From the IMG/VR virus record IMGVR_UViG_3300023174_005175, positions 1-43,960 of that record: DNA of 43,960 nucleotides; one strand, 5' to 3'. Both the position numbers and the translations under genes were made by a program. The DNA comes from a virus. Shown in pieces: positions 14,379 to 22,610 of this stretch; the first letter of the stretch is position 1; every line of letters begins with the position of its first letter. The notes beneath the pieces are model-generated. The model had not been told where the DNA came from and made no database searches. It was given only the letters and a program-made list of their open reading frames with translations.

Positions 14379-15123
14379 AGGTTGAAATAATTAAATCAGC
14401 GATCAATTGTTGGCATTTTTTAGATGTATGATATGGAGATCCAAATTGAGATCTAGAATCTTCGTCAATGAGATGTTCAATTTCTATGCTAAGATATTGT
14501 GGCAAATAATTTCCTTGTTTATCTATTAACCAAGGAGCTTGATTATGAGTATCTCTAGGTATTTCGTGACAGATAAAATAAGGAATTTTAGAATTGTGTA
14601 ATTTGTGGTAATAAGAATAAATTACAAAATCATCTAATTTTCTTTTTAGATTTATATTGTAACAAGTTTCAAACCATGTATGAATAGGTTTGATAAATTT
14701 TTCTATATCGTTAACTTCATTTTTCCAATTTTTTAGATGGTAACTATCCTCAACAAAAAAATCTCGAATTGCCGTGCTTATAAATTTAGGATTTTTTGTT
14801 CTATGATACGATTTAAATTCAGGAATATGATAAATTTGATCATTTATCGAAACATGAGATATATCTTCGGTTAAAGGAAGTTCAATACGATCAACTGGTA
14901 CATTGCCAGCTAAAATCAAAGAAGGAGTAGGATACCAATCAATTGCTTTTTCAACTTGTAATGCCACAGAAAAATTACTACAACCTCCATTTGATAGAAC
15001 AACTAGGTCGGTATTTAATTTTTGAGCAACGATTTCAGCAAAGTGTGTGCCTGCATAATGATGGGTTTCGTGGGCAGGTGTCATGTAACTACCGCCGCAA
15101 ACTATCACAGGAGATTTATTCAT
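14350..15123 (-). CDS. SGNH/GDSL-like protein (paralogue D)
   Basis: The 257-aa protein starts M-N-K-S-P-V-I-V-C-G-G-S-Y-M-T, with S12 in the nucleophile position. L-S-N-G-G-C-S-N-F is the Gly block and S-P-Y-H-T-S-K-K-C-Q is the C-terminal His block. The third block is L-A-G-N-V-P-V-D-R. Its start codon overlaps the stop of the 15120 gene (ATGA). It is weakly similar to the other SGNH copies outside the blocks, so it is an older duplicate or an independent recruit. Confidence 0.6.
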   Translation of the reverse strand: MNKSPVIVCGGSYMTPAHETHHYAGTHFAEIVAQKLNTDLVVLSNGGCSNFSVALQVEKAIDWYPTPSLILAGNVPVDRIELPLTEDISHVSINDQIYHIPEFKSYHRTKNPKFISTAIRDFFVEDSYHLKNWKNEVNDIEKFIKPIHTWFETCYNINLKRKLDDFVIYSYYHKLHNSKIPYFICHEIPRDTHNQAPWLIDKQGNYLPQYLSIEIEHLIDEDSRSQFGSPYHTSKKCQQLIADLIISTYEKNIDNWR

Positions 15124-15887
15124 AATTTTGTTATTAGTTTATAATTTTGTTGGGATAGTCTAAAATCATACCATTTACCAGCTTGAGCTTGGTTATCACT
15201 AAGATCTAAATTAGTTTCTACAATTTTAAAAAATTCATCGGTTTTTTCATTATCAAATTCTGGAAAATACTGTTTAAAATATCTATAATGCTGTAACTGC
15301 GACGGATGAGTATCGACATAATTGTTTTCAAATCGATATCCTGAAACTTCGTTAGATTGCCTTGTTCGAGCAACATGCTCGTCGATAGTATCATCAATAT
15401 CATGTAATCTGTAAAATTCTTTTAAAAAAGATTGACATTCCTGATCGTCGATAAAATTTAAATTGTTAACAGCTCCATATATTCGATATTTCACTCCAAA
15501 ACTTTCTAATAATAAGCGGATACATTTAATGGCAATGGTAGATCTGTAGGATGCAAAATATTTACTGTCAAACTCATTAGCCCATACTTTACTTAACCTA
15601 GGATGTTCTGGCCAGATATGGAGAATATCTCCGGAATGAGTCCAATCAAGACTGTGTTTATCGATATAACTAAATCTTCCAATGCCAGTTGTACCTACTG
15701 TGACAAAATCATTTTTAGTAAAATTGAATTTTTCGTTGGCCTGTAATAATCTTTCTGCCATATGAGTATTTGAGCTTCCACTAACACCTAAATTTCTAAA
15801 TTCGTCAAAATTTACACCGATAAAGTCTGCTACCGACGCCCATGAATGATTAGTAAAGCTACACCCAAAAGCAAAATATCTTTTCAT
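15120..15887 (-). CDS. SGNH/GDSL-like protein (paralogue B)
   Basis: The 255-aa protein begins M-K-R-Y-F-A-F-G-C-S-F-T-N (S10), then A-D-F-I-G-V-N-F and N-L-G-V-S-G-S-S-N, with V-D-T-H-P-S-Q as the C-terminal His block. It is the nearest relative of the 12318 protein. A G-T-T-G-I-G-R-F segment replaces G-x-N-D. It follows the TPP-enzyme beta-like gene by three bases. Ester hydrolysis or acyl transfer on a sugar is the best guess. Confidence 0.65.
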   Translation of the reverse strand: MKRYFAFGCSFTNHSWASVADFIGVNFDEFRNLGVSGSSNTHMAERLLQANEKFNFTKNDFVTVGTTGIGRFSYIDKHSLDWTHSGDILHIWPEHPRLSKVWANEFDSKYFASYRSTIAIKCIRLLLESFGVKYRIYGAVNNLNFIDDQECQSFLKEFYRLHDIDDTIDEHVARTRQSNEVSGYRFENNYVDTHPSQLQHYRYFKQYFPEFDNEKTDEFFKIVETNLDLSDNQAQAGKWYDFRLSQQNYKLITKL

Positions 15888-15890
15888 AGT

Positions 15891-16433
15891 TTAATTTACA
15901 TAATATAACTCAGGATATTCAACTAGAACATGAACACCCCCAGATGTATAAGCCGTTTTATAGGTATCAAAAATATCAGCTTGATCTTTTAGATCATGAA
16001 ATTTTATATTCGGACACATACTTTCAAATTCTTTCAAATAGTTGCCTTTATGTTGATGTCCAGGATCTAGGGGTTTATCACTGCCCTTGCCTAATCTTAC
16101 TAATAATTTAATGTTTTTTCCAGTCATTAATTTAAATTTATCAACATGATTTATTAGTTGATTGGCGGCTAAAATAATAAAATCCCACCTAGGATAAAAT
16201 GTTACCACAGTCTTGCCTGTCATGGCTAGCCCTAAACTCATACCCATTTGAGTTTCTTCCATTACAGGTAATTCTACCATTAGGTTTTTATCAACACTGT
16301 TCAATGTTGTACTCATAGGATTACCGGCATAGACAATCTGCTGACCAATAAACACGATATCAGTCTGTTGACCGAGCCAGGTCATTGATTCGGTTAAGGC
16401 GTCTTTATAGGGCGATAATTGTGGACTATTCAT
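15891..16433 (-). CDS. TPP-dependent enzyme, E1-beta/transketolase pyrimidine domain only
   Basis: The 180-aa protein matches the pyrimidine-binding domain of E1-beta/transketolase enzymes. P-V-M-E-E-T-Q-M-G-M-S-L-G-L-A-M-T-G holds E59, the glutamate that activates the TPP aminopyrimidine. D-P-G-H-Q-H-K-G-N-Y-L-K-E-F corresponds to the G-x-x-Q-H-S active-site segment (H128). The C-terminal transketolase domain (about 120 aa in normal E1-beta) is absent. It probably pairs with the 23981 alpha-like subunit 7.5 kb away to form a minimal TPP enzyme. Substrate: a 2-oxo acid or ketose, with acyl or ketol transfer in sugar branching as one option; this is inferred. Confidence 0.8.
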   Translation of the reverse strand: MNSPQLSPYKDALTESMTWLGQQTDIVFIGQQIVYAGNPMSTTLNSVDKNLMVELPVMEETQMGMSLGLAMTGKTVVTFYPRWDFIILAANQLINHVDKFKLMTGKNIKLLVRLGKGSDKPLDPGHQHKGNYLKEFESMCPNIKFHDLKDQADIFDTYKTAYTSGGVHVLVEYPELYYVN

Positions 16434-17295
16434 TATTGTCTTGTTTGATACGATTGATTATACTGTCAGCAATAACTCGATGGCATTTTGGAGATGGGTG
16501 ATGATCTTTAGGAGTTTCTTTAAACTCGTCTTCGTCCCATTTAATAGTTAATTCAGGGTTATAAACTTTCCTCTGCATGGTTCCGGGACCCATTAGGTCT
16601 TCTATGCTTAGATATTCTATATCCTTATATTTGAAAGTGATAAATCGGTCATTCATCCATGAATCTTTTCTTATATGATTTACATAATCTCCCGGCCATG
16701 TATAGACATAGGTTTTAATTCCGCTGTTTTCACAGTCTTGCAAGAACGATTTAACATTATCAAATCCAGTTTGAATGTATTCTTCTATCCAGGTACTTAG
16801 ACTTATCTTCCTTGATTCGAGATATTTTATAAAATAATCTCGATTTTCGTCTTGATTTGTAGCATGAAAAGGAATATTAAATTGTTTTCCGTCTATTTCA
16901 AAGAAAAAGTTATCTCTTTGCCATTGGGTAAGCTGAAAAATAACATGTGAAATATCTGATTTTTCTATTTTGTAAATAGGGTAATGATTGTGCTTGTTGT
17001 CGCTTGAAAAGTTAAAACAATTCTTCCACCAGTTAACAGCACCTTCGTTGCTTCCTCCATTTTGAGGATGGACTAATTCAAATGAATTAAAGTGTTGGGC
17101 AACTAATCGAGGGGATCTAATTGTTTCGGCAAATCTTAGATGCGTTGCCTGAACAAAATTTGGATTATATTGATCGGGTGGTGGTTCGCGCAGACTAGAT
17201 AGATTGCTATAATAATAGAGTCCCTGTCCCCAAGTAAAACTACACCCGGCAAAAATCATGCCTTTTACAATTTTATTATTTTGTTTAGATATCAT
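16426..17295 (-). CDS. SGNH/GDSL-like protein (paralogue E)
   Basis: I start it at ATG 17295 (M-I-S-K-Q-N-N-K); the frame continues upstream to a TTG at 17343 inside the 17303 gene, and ATG 17259 is also possible. The product has 289 aa. I-F-A-G-C-S-F-T-W-G-Q-G gives S19 as the likely nucleophile. H-P-Q-N-G-G-S-N-E-G is the Gly block, Q-L-T-Q-W-Q-R-D-N the third, and D-H-H-P-S-P-K-C-H-R the C-terminal His block. D-H-H-P-S-P is the strongest Asp-His block of the set. It overlaps the TPP beta-like gene by eight bases. Confidence 0.68.
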   Translation of the reverse strand: MISKQNNKIVKGMIFAGCSFTWGQGLYYYSNLSSLREPPPDQYNPNFVQATHLRFAETIRSPRLVAQHFNSFELVHPQNGGSNEGAVNWWKNCFNFSSDNKHNHYPIYKIEKSDISHVIFQLTQWQRDNFFFEIDGKQFNIPFHATNQDENRDYFIKYLESRKISLSTWIEEYIQTGFDNVKSFLQDCENSGIKTYVYTWPGDYVNHIRKDSWMNDRFITFKYKDIEYLSIEDLMGPGTMQRKVYNPELTIKWDEDEFKETPKDHHPSPKCHRVIADSIINRIKQDNNE

Positions 17296-17302
17296 TTTAA
17301 AA

Positions 17303-17710
17303 TTACTTCCAGCTAATTTCCCAGTCTTTAAATTCAGCAGCAAGGCAATCTACCTTGTAGTCTTTACGGCCACCTACAAGTTCTTGAATTTTGTTTTTAG
17401 CAGTGTTTCTGATACCATTTAAACCGTGTGTTAACTCTAAATTATTTCCGTCTTTATTACCTTTTCGATAATTTGATTCGTTATGCCAAATATGTAAGTT
17501 CATTTGACTAACAACTACAATAGCACGAATTGTTTCGGCTGTTAATATTGCGTCCTTTTCGCTTAGTATTGTTTGAATATCATGACAAATATCGGCAATC
17601 TCTTGCGAATATTCTGTCCTATGTTCGGGAATAAAAACTTCTTTTAATTGAACAATACTTAGGCGATCAATTAAATCCCCCAATGTATGTTGATATCTGC
17701 GCTCGGTCAT
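17303..17710 (-). CDS. Conserved small protein of sugar clusters (DUF4254-like)
   Basis: The 135-aa, helical, mostly hydrophilic protein opens with H-T-L-G-D-L-I-D-R-L-S-I-V-Q-L-K-E. That L-G-x-L-I-D-R-L-S-I pattern recalls DUF4254-type proteins encoded beside glycosyltransferases in envelope polysaccharide clusters. No catalytic motif is visible. Its ATG overlaps the stop of the upstream epimerase gene (ATGA), so it is likely made in step with it. The family link is by resemblance of one motif only. Confidence 0.6.
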   Translation of the reverse strand: MTERRYQHTLGDLIDRLSIVQLKEVFIPEHRTEYSQEIADICHDIQTILSEKDAILTAETIRAIVVVSQMNLHIWHNESNYRKGNKDGNNLELTHGLNGIRNTAKNKIQELVGGRKDYKVDCLAAEFKDWEISWK

Positions 17711-18636
17711 AGATTTGTAAAACTCCTGTTGTTGTGGGTTATTGCTAAGGGATAAGCCTTTATTAGTTCGTTAATTCCATAATCAAGATCGTAGATAGGT
17801 TTAAACCCTCTATTTTCAATTTTTTTGTTTGAAACAATGTAATTTCTTTTATCAAAGTCTTCTTTAAATTCATCTTGTTTAATCACAAGAGTCGGAAGAT
17901 ATTGTTTAATTTTTTGGGCAAGCTCTAATTTTGTTAGATTGGCCGAACTTAGCCCTACATTGAATACCTCACCTTTGCAAGAATCGTAGTTTTCTATCAT
18001 AAATTCAAAAGCCCTAGCAACGTCCAACACATGAATATAGTTGCGTTTAAAATGTCCTTCAAACAATACCAAATAGCCATCCACTAAAGATTTGTAGACA
18101 AAATCATTAACTAGTAAATCTTGACGCATCCTAGGACTAACACCAAAAACTGTTGCTAACCGTAATACTATTCCATTTCCGTTATCTAAAACATATTTTT
18201 CGGCATCACACTTTGTTTGAGCGTATAGACTTAAAGGATTGAAAGGGCTTTCTTCTGTGATGATAGAGTCGCTAGAGCCATATTGGCTATTGGTATTAGG
18301 TATGATTAATTTTTGTAAAGGAGTTAATACATCAACAATGTCAACAATGTGTTGATAATTCACCATTATGGCCAATTCTGGATTATCTTTACAAGCTGGC
18401 ATACCTACAATTGCTGCTAGAGGAATAACGATATCGTGTTCTTTTACCAACTTTTGAAGTTGTTCTTTGTTTCTTACATCGCCCTTGATAAAATTTAGAC
18501 CTTTGTTGAATAGATGAAGCAAAGAAAGTTGTTTGTAGGTGAGATTATCATAGACCGTGACCGTGTGTTTGTCTAACAATTTTTCAGCAAGTGTGGAGCC
18601 TAAATATCCAGCCCCACCTGTTATAAGAACTCTCAT
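17707..18636 (-). CDS. NAD-dependent sugar epimerase/dehydratase (extended SDR)
   Basis: The 309-aa protein begins with the NAD-binding G-G-A-G-Y-L-G (7-13), has P-N-T-N-S-Q-Y-G (113-120) with the S/T of the catalytic triad, and an intact Y138-A-Q-T-K142. F-K-R-N-Y-I-H-V-L-D-V-A-R-A lies in the substrate-domain part. It is likely a nucleotide-sugar epimerase or 4,6-dehydratase; which sugar cannot be told. It is the only one of the three SDRs in the cluster with the normal catalytic tyrosine. Confidence 0.83.
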   Translation of the reverse strand: MRVLITGGAGYLGSTLAEKLLDKHTVTVYDNLTYKQLSLLHLFNKGLNFIKGDVRNKEQLQKLVKEHDIVIPLAAIVGMPACKDNPELAIMVNYQHIVDIVDVLTPLQKLIIPNTNSQYGSSDSIITEESPFNPLSLYAQTKCDAEKYVLDNGNGIVLRLATVFGVSPRMRQDLLVNDFVYKSLVDGYLVLFEGHFKRNYIHVLDVARAFEFMIENYDSCKGEVFNVGLSSANLTKLELAQKIKQYLPTLVIKQDEFKEDFDKRNYIVSNKKIENRGFKPIYDLDYGINELIKAYPLAITHNNRSFTNL

Positions 18637-18653
18637 GTTGTGGTAGTTTCCTA

Positions 18654-19616
18654 TTAGAGGTTAAACTCGTCTTGGTGTGTTAAGTACCAATCATATGCCT
18701 TTTGTAGGCCAACATGTAAAGGAGTCGAGGCTGACCAACCGAGATGTTCTTTTATTTTATCAGAGCTAATACGACGAGTAGGAATCATGCTAGGTTTGCC
18801 CTTAACATATTCAATAGGATTGTTATTACCTACTAGCTGTTTCATAGTAAACAATACATCGTTTACAGAATAGATATTATTGCTACCAACATTATAAACA
18901 TCGTATACATCTTGTTTTTCAATAACTAATTGTACCGCTTCTACAAAATCATCAATATACAGCAAATCTCTTAGTTCTGTTCCATCACCCCAGACCGGAA
19001 TAGGATTCAAATTATCGGCTACTTTACGGATACTAGCAGGTGTTACATGACATTTAGCAAAGTCGTATTTGTCATGCGGTCCGTACAGGTTGGCAGGTCT
19101 AATCACTATAGTAGTCATAGGATTAGGCAGATACTTGGCATACAGTTCACATTGAACTTCGGCATAACGTTTCATCCACCCCACTGGAAAATAAACAGGA
19201 TAAGGGGCATCAAATAAGAAATCTGACTCCATTACTGAATCGTCGCCCTTGGGAGGGTAAACTGTATTGCTGCTAATAAAAATATATTTTTTAGCCTTGT
19301 TACGATATGCGCTATCAATCAAAAAGTTATTCATAGCCACATTTGGTGTAACATGAGCTAATGGATCTTTAACTGTATCAACCGCGTTACTGGTGCTGGC
19401 TGCGGCATGAACGACTACATCTACATCTTTAGTAACCTCTAGGCAGTCTTTGTAAGTAGTTAAATCGCCGGATACATATTCAACGAAAGGATAATTAACT
19501 CTAGGTTGTCGAGAATGAATGTGTACACGTATATTTGTGTAACCTTGCTCCACCAATCTGTTTGTTAAATTTTGTCCTACTAACCCCGAACCACCTGTGA
19601 TTAAAATTTTATTCAT
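18654..19616 (-). CDS. SDR epimerase/reductase-like protein without the catalytic Tyr
   Basis: The 320-aa protein has G-G-S-G-L-V-G (8-14) for NAD(P), I-S-S-N-T-V-Y-P with the catalytic serine, and I-R-P-A-N-L-Y-G-P. It resembles GDP-fucose-synthase-type SDRs. Where Y-x-x-x-K should be, the sequence is V145-G-W-M-K149, so the lysine is kept but tyrosine is Val. It may use another acid, bind without turnover, or work as a partner subunit. The start overlaps the 19609 gene by eight bases. Confidence 0.78.
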   Translation of the reverse strand: MNKILITGGSGLVGQNLTNRLVEQGYTNIRVHIHSRQPRVNYPFVEYVSGDLTTYKDCLEVTKDVDVVVHAAASTSNAVDTVKDPLAHVTPNVAMNNFLIDSAYRNKAKKYIFISSNTVYPPKGDDSVMESDFLFDAPYPVYFPVGWMKRYAEVQCELYAKYLPNPMTTIVIRPANLYGPHDKYDFAKCHVTPASIRKVADNLNPIPVWGDGTELRDLLYIDDFVEAVQLVIEKQDVYDVYNVGSNNIYSVNDVLFTMKQLVGNNNPIEYVKGKPSMIPTRRISSDKIKEHLGWSASTPLHVGLQKAYDWYLTHQDEFNL

Positions 19617-20271
19617 TGTTCTCTTTTTTTATTTTGCTGATGAAATTAATATAGGCCAGTCTGAGGAAATCGTTTTTAACTGGTTTAACTTCGTGCTCTA
19701 AATTGTTTAGGGTATAGTCTAAAAGCACAAATGTTCCTCGAACCGGTGGTATAATTATATCTGTATTTAATACCAGTTCTCCGCCGCCATCTTTTTTTGA
19801 GTAATCATCATAATTTGAAAGATATACAATAATACCACAAAGTCTATTTGGGTTACCACCATCTCGATGGTTGGTTATGTAATCGCCATCGGCTAGCGCA
19901 CTCAACGAATCGTTGTGATGATAATTAAAATTTTGTTCTAAAGGATAGAGAGATTTGATAAAATCAGTAATGTTATTTTGAAAAAATTTATTAACTTTGT
20001 TGGGTACGGTGGCTATAAAAAGTTGCTGAGCCACCGATAGTTTTTCTTTTTTTAGAAATTCACGTCTAGTAGGAATTTCATCAATCCCAATTACATTGGG
20101 CATATTTTGGTTGGTTAAAATAGCATTATTATATTTCCAGATATCGGGATCTTTTTGGTCAAAACTTTCTTGAATTATTTTAATATTTTCTTCAAGTAAT
20201 GACTTATCAAAAAAAATCTCTTCTATCTTGCCGCAATAGTACCCATTTTTAAAATATTGGGTTCGGTCCAT
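19609..20271 (-). CDS. 2OG-Fe(II) oxygenase (paralogue 1 of a tandem triplet)
   Basis: The 220-aa protein has the iron triad H135-x-D137 (T-N-H-R-D-G) and H193 (L-E-H-E-V), and R204 for 2-oxoglutarate. The motif G-G-G-E-L-V-L sits in between. This follows the prolyl-4-hydroxylase-like pattern. All key residues are present, so it should be active. Its neighbours on both sides in the run are an SDR and two further 2OG paralogues, which suggests hydroxylation of a sugar or sugar-linked intermediate. Confidence 0.85.
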   Translation of the reverse strand: MDRTQYFKNGYYCGKIEEIFFDKSLLEENIKIIQESFDQKDPDIWKYNNAILTNQNMPNVIGIDEIPTRREFLKKEKLSVAQQLFIATVPNKVNKFFQNNITDFIKSLYPLEQNFNYHHNDSLSALADGDYITNHRDGGNPNRLCGIIVYLSNYDDYSKKDGGGELVLNTDIIIPPVRGTFVLLDYTLNNLEHEVKPVKNDFLRLAYINFISKIKKENNE

Positions 20272-20283
20272 GTCTAAATAGAA

Positions 20284-20928
20284 TTACAGAGCAGGAGTAG
20301 GAGTAAAGGTATTTACAGTGGCTCTAAATACAAATCTATGCTGGGAATCTTTTACTGCGTTCACACCCACTGGCAATTTAGAATCAACAATAAAAACAGT
20401 ACCTTTTTTTGGTTTAAAAGCATTATCCCCGATAGTTATCTCTCCACCTTGGATACTGTTTGGATCTAAATCTGAAATGTATACGATGACTTGACAAACC
20501 TTATCAGTTAATAACTGTGGCGAAATAAAGTCATCCATTGTTAAGCAGGTTACCTGCTTGTGAAGGTGTAAGTCTTTTTCCTCTGGTTTTGGAAAAAGTT
20601 CTTCAACTAGTTTTTTAATTTCCTCACCTAATTCTGCTACCATCAAGTTAGGATTCAAATTTAGTTCCCAAAATTGTTGGTCCACTTTTAAATATTCTTC
20701 TTCAATTAGTTTTCGTCTTGCCGATAGGTCCTCTGGAGATATGTTACTATCTAGGTCTGGTCGCCTAAAAACAGTATTTTTATAGGACCAAAAAGTAGAC
20801 TTTTCAACATTCCAACTGTCGCTGAGAGCAGTTAACCAGTCGTTAAAATCAAATATAGGAAAGAGTTCCGAAATATCGACACTGGCAAATCCGTTGGCTT
20901 CTAAGTCACTTTTAATAGATTGAATCAT
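20284..20928 (-). CDS. Degenerate 2OG oxygenase paralogue (metal ligands lost)
   Basis: The 214-aa protein aligns with both neighbours: D-F-I-S-P-Q-L-L...V-I-V-Y-I-S-D-L-D, then G-G-E-I-T-I, then K-K-G-T-V-F-I-V-D, then H-R-F-V-F-R. At the H-x-D position it has Q138-L-L140, and the distal His is Val/Gly near 187-188; only the R198 position is kept. It cannot bind iron in the usual way. It is intact in frame with AGGAG six bases before the ATG, so it is expressed rather than decayed. It may be a regulatory or structural partner. Confidence 0.78.
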   Translation of the reverse strand: MIQSIKSDLEANGFASVDISELFPIFDFNDWLTALSDSWNVEKSTFWSYKNTVFRRPDLDSNISPEDLSARRKLIEEEYLKVDQQFWELNLNPNLMVAELGEEIKKLVEELFPKPEEKDLHLHKQVTCLTMDDFISPQLLTDKVCQVIVYISDLDPNSIQGGEITIGDNAFKPKKGTVFIVDSKLPVGVNAVKDSQHRFVFRATVNTFTPTPAL

Positions 20929-20950
20929 AATAAACTCCTAATAGTTATAT

Positions 20951-21634
20951 TTAACTCAATTCGCCATCTATTGCTACAAAGTCAAGAAAAGCAAACCGTT
21001 TGAAATCATTCTTCACTGGTTCTACTCCGTGATATAGTTGATGCTTTTCTGTGTCTATAATAGCAAAGTTAGGTACTACCGGTGGCACATCCTCTAAAAA
21101 CTTTTTATCTTCAAGTTTAGTTAAAATTAATTTACCACCACCATCATTGTAATCATCTAACTCGCTGAGATATAACAGCACAGCACATTTTCTTCCCGGA
21201 ACGTAATAATCTATATGTAACTCGGTAAAATCTTCGTTTTCATATAAAGTGAATTTAGGATTGTGCCTAATGTTTTCTTCAGTTAAATCTGGGTATAAAG
21301 GAAATACTAATTTTTCTATGATTTTTATGTAATCATGAAGTTGAGCTCCGCCAAAATAAGACCATTGTTGATCTACTGTATAACCTTTTTCTTTAATCAT
21401 TTGTTTTCTGCGGTCTTTCTGGCTTATATCTAATTCATTAGAATATAAATTGCCCACACTGCCATGGATACAATTCATATATCTTATATGATTTTCAGCC
21501 AGTGCCTTATGATAGATTTCAGTTCTTGTTTTAAAAGCCATCCTGCGATATTCGGTAACATTCAGATGAAATTCATCTACGGTGCCAGTGTAGTACCCTT
21601 TTTCATCAAGACTCTGTTTAATCTGTTCAAACAT
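20951..21634 (-). CDS. 2OG-Fe(II) oxygenase (paralogue 3 of a tandem triplet)
   Basis: The 227-aa protein has H140-x-D142 (L-H-I-D-Y), H202 (L-Y-H-G-V) and R213, with G-G-G-K-L-I-L between. All catalytic residues are present. It shares the E-P-V-K-N-D-F-x-R segment with the 19609 protein (K-P-V-K-N-D-F-L-R). It overlaps the epimerase gene upstream by eight bases. Substrate unknown; context suggests the same pathway as paralogue 1. Confidence 0.85.
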   Translation of the reverse strand: MFEQIKQSLDEKGYYTGTVDEFHLNVTEYRRMAFKTRTEIYHKALAENHIRYMNCIHGSVGNLYSNELDISQKDRRKQMIKEKGYTVDQQWSYFGGAQLHDYIKIIEKLVFPLYPDLTEENIRHNPKFTLYENEDFTELHIDYYVPGRKCAVLLYLSELDDYNDGGGKLILTKLEDKKFLEDVPPVVPNFAIIDTEKHQLYHGVEPVKNDFKRFAFLDFVAIDGELS

Positions 21635-22610
21635 TATTATACCTTCCTATGTATTCAACAATAGATCTCTTAATACCTTCTCGAAGAGTCGTTTCTGGAA
21701 GAATGCCATATTGTTTTTGTTTATCAGCACTTAAACATCTCAGAAGATCGCCATTAGGCTTGGTAGTATCCCACACTATCCTTCTAGCATTTCCAGTCAG
21801 TTCATGGTAAATATCAACCATAATTTCTATAGTTTCTTTAATAGATACCGCTTCACCGCAACCAAAATTGATTATATCATTAACTTCTTTTTTAACTACG
21901 TCGATACTGGCTTGGGCAACATCATCACCAAATACAAAATCTCTGCGAGCAGAACCGTCGCCCCAACATATCATATCGCCCTCAGTATTTAACAGCTTCC
22001 AAATGTTTGCTCCAACCACTGTTGCATCAGGAGCAAAATTATCATTGGCTCCGTAGATATTACTAGGTCGAATTACTGTCCAGTTTGTCCAATTATGTTG
22101 TATTCTTAGAGCATCTAGAGCCAGTTCGCCCATACGTTTGGTCCACCCAGGATGCCAATCGTTTTTGCTAGGCATAGTTGTCCAAACCGAATCTTCGAAC
22201 ATAACATCCGCCGGGGCATATACTCCTACAGAAGATAGATAAACAAACCAATCCACATTAGCACGAAAAGAACTTTGAATCATGTTTAGATTAAACATAT
22301 TCATAGGAAATAGATAGTCTGCAGGGCAGGAAGATGTCCTTTTTGGTGAGCCTTTAACACCAGCAATATGTAGGACAATATCAATTTTATAATTTTCAAA
22401 CAAAGATTCACAATTATGTAGATAAGTTAGATCAGTTTGAACCAATATTAGTCTATCATGGTGCTGTTTTTTTAATTTATTAAGTTGCTCTCCAATTTTT
22501 ATATCAGCAGCGATAACCGTATCTGCCTGTTCTAGACATTTTTTAACAGCAGGTAACCCAACTAATCCATTGGCACCTGTAATTAGAATTGATTTATTTT
22601 TAATTTCCAT
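21627..22610 (-). CDS. SDR epimerase-like protein without the catalytic Tyr
   Basis: The 327-aa protein has T-G-A-N-G-L-V-G (11-18), Y-L-S-S-V-G-V-Y with the catalytic serine, and V-I-R-P-S-N-I-Y-G. The Y-x-x-x-K site reads P154-G-W-T-K158, with G-W-x-K-R-M-G-E conserved in context. So tyrosine has become Pro here and Val in the 18654 protein, while lysine stays. It ends inside the start of the 20951 oxygenase gene and begins inside the 22600 gene, so all three are translationally coupled. It may be a nucleotide-sugar-binding protein with altered chemistry. Confidence 0.78.
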   Translation of the reverse strand: MEIKNKSILITGANGLVGLPAVKKCLEQADTVIAADIKIGEQLNKLKKQHHDRLILVQTDLTYLHNCESLFENYKIDIVLHIAGVKGSPKRTSSCPADYLFPMNMFNLNMIQSSFRANVDWFVYLSSVGVYAPADVMFEDSVWTTMPSKNDWHPGWTKRMGELALDALRIQHNWTNWTVIRPSNIYGANDNFAPDATVVGANIWKLLNTEGDMICWGDGSARRDFVFGDDVAQASIDVVKKEVNDIINFGCGEAVSIKETIEIMVDIYHELTGNARRIVWDTTKPNGDLLRCLSADKQKQYGILPETTLREGIKRSIVEYIGRYNNV

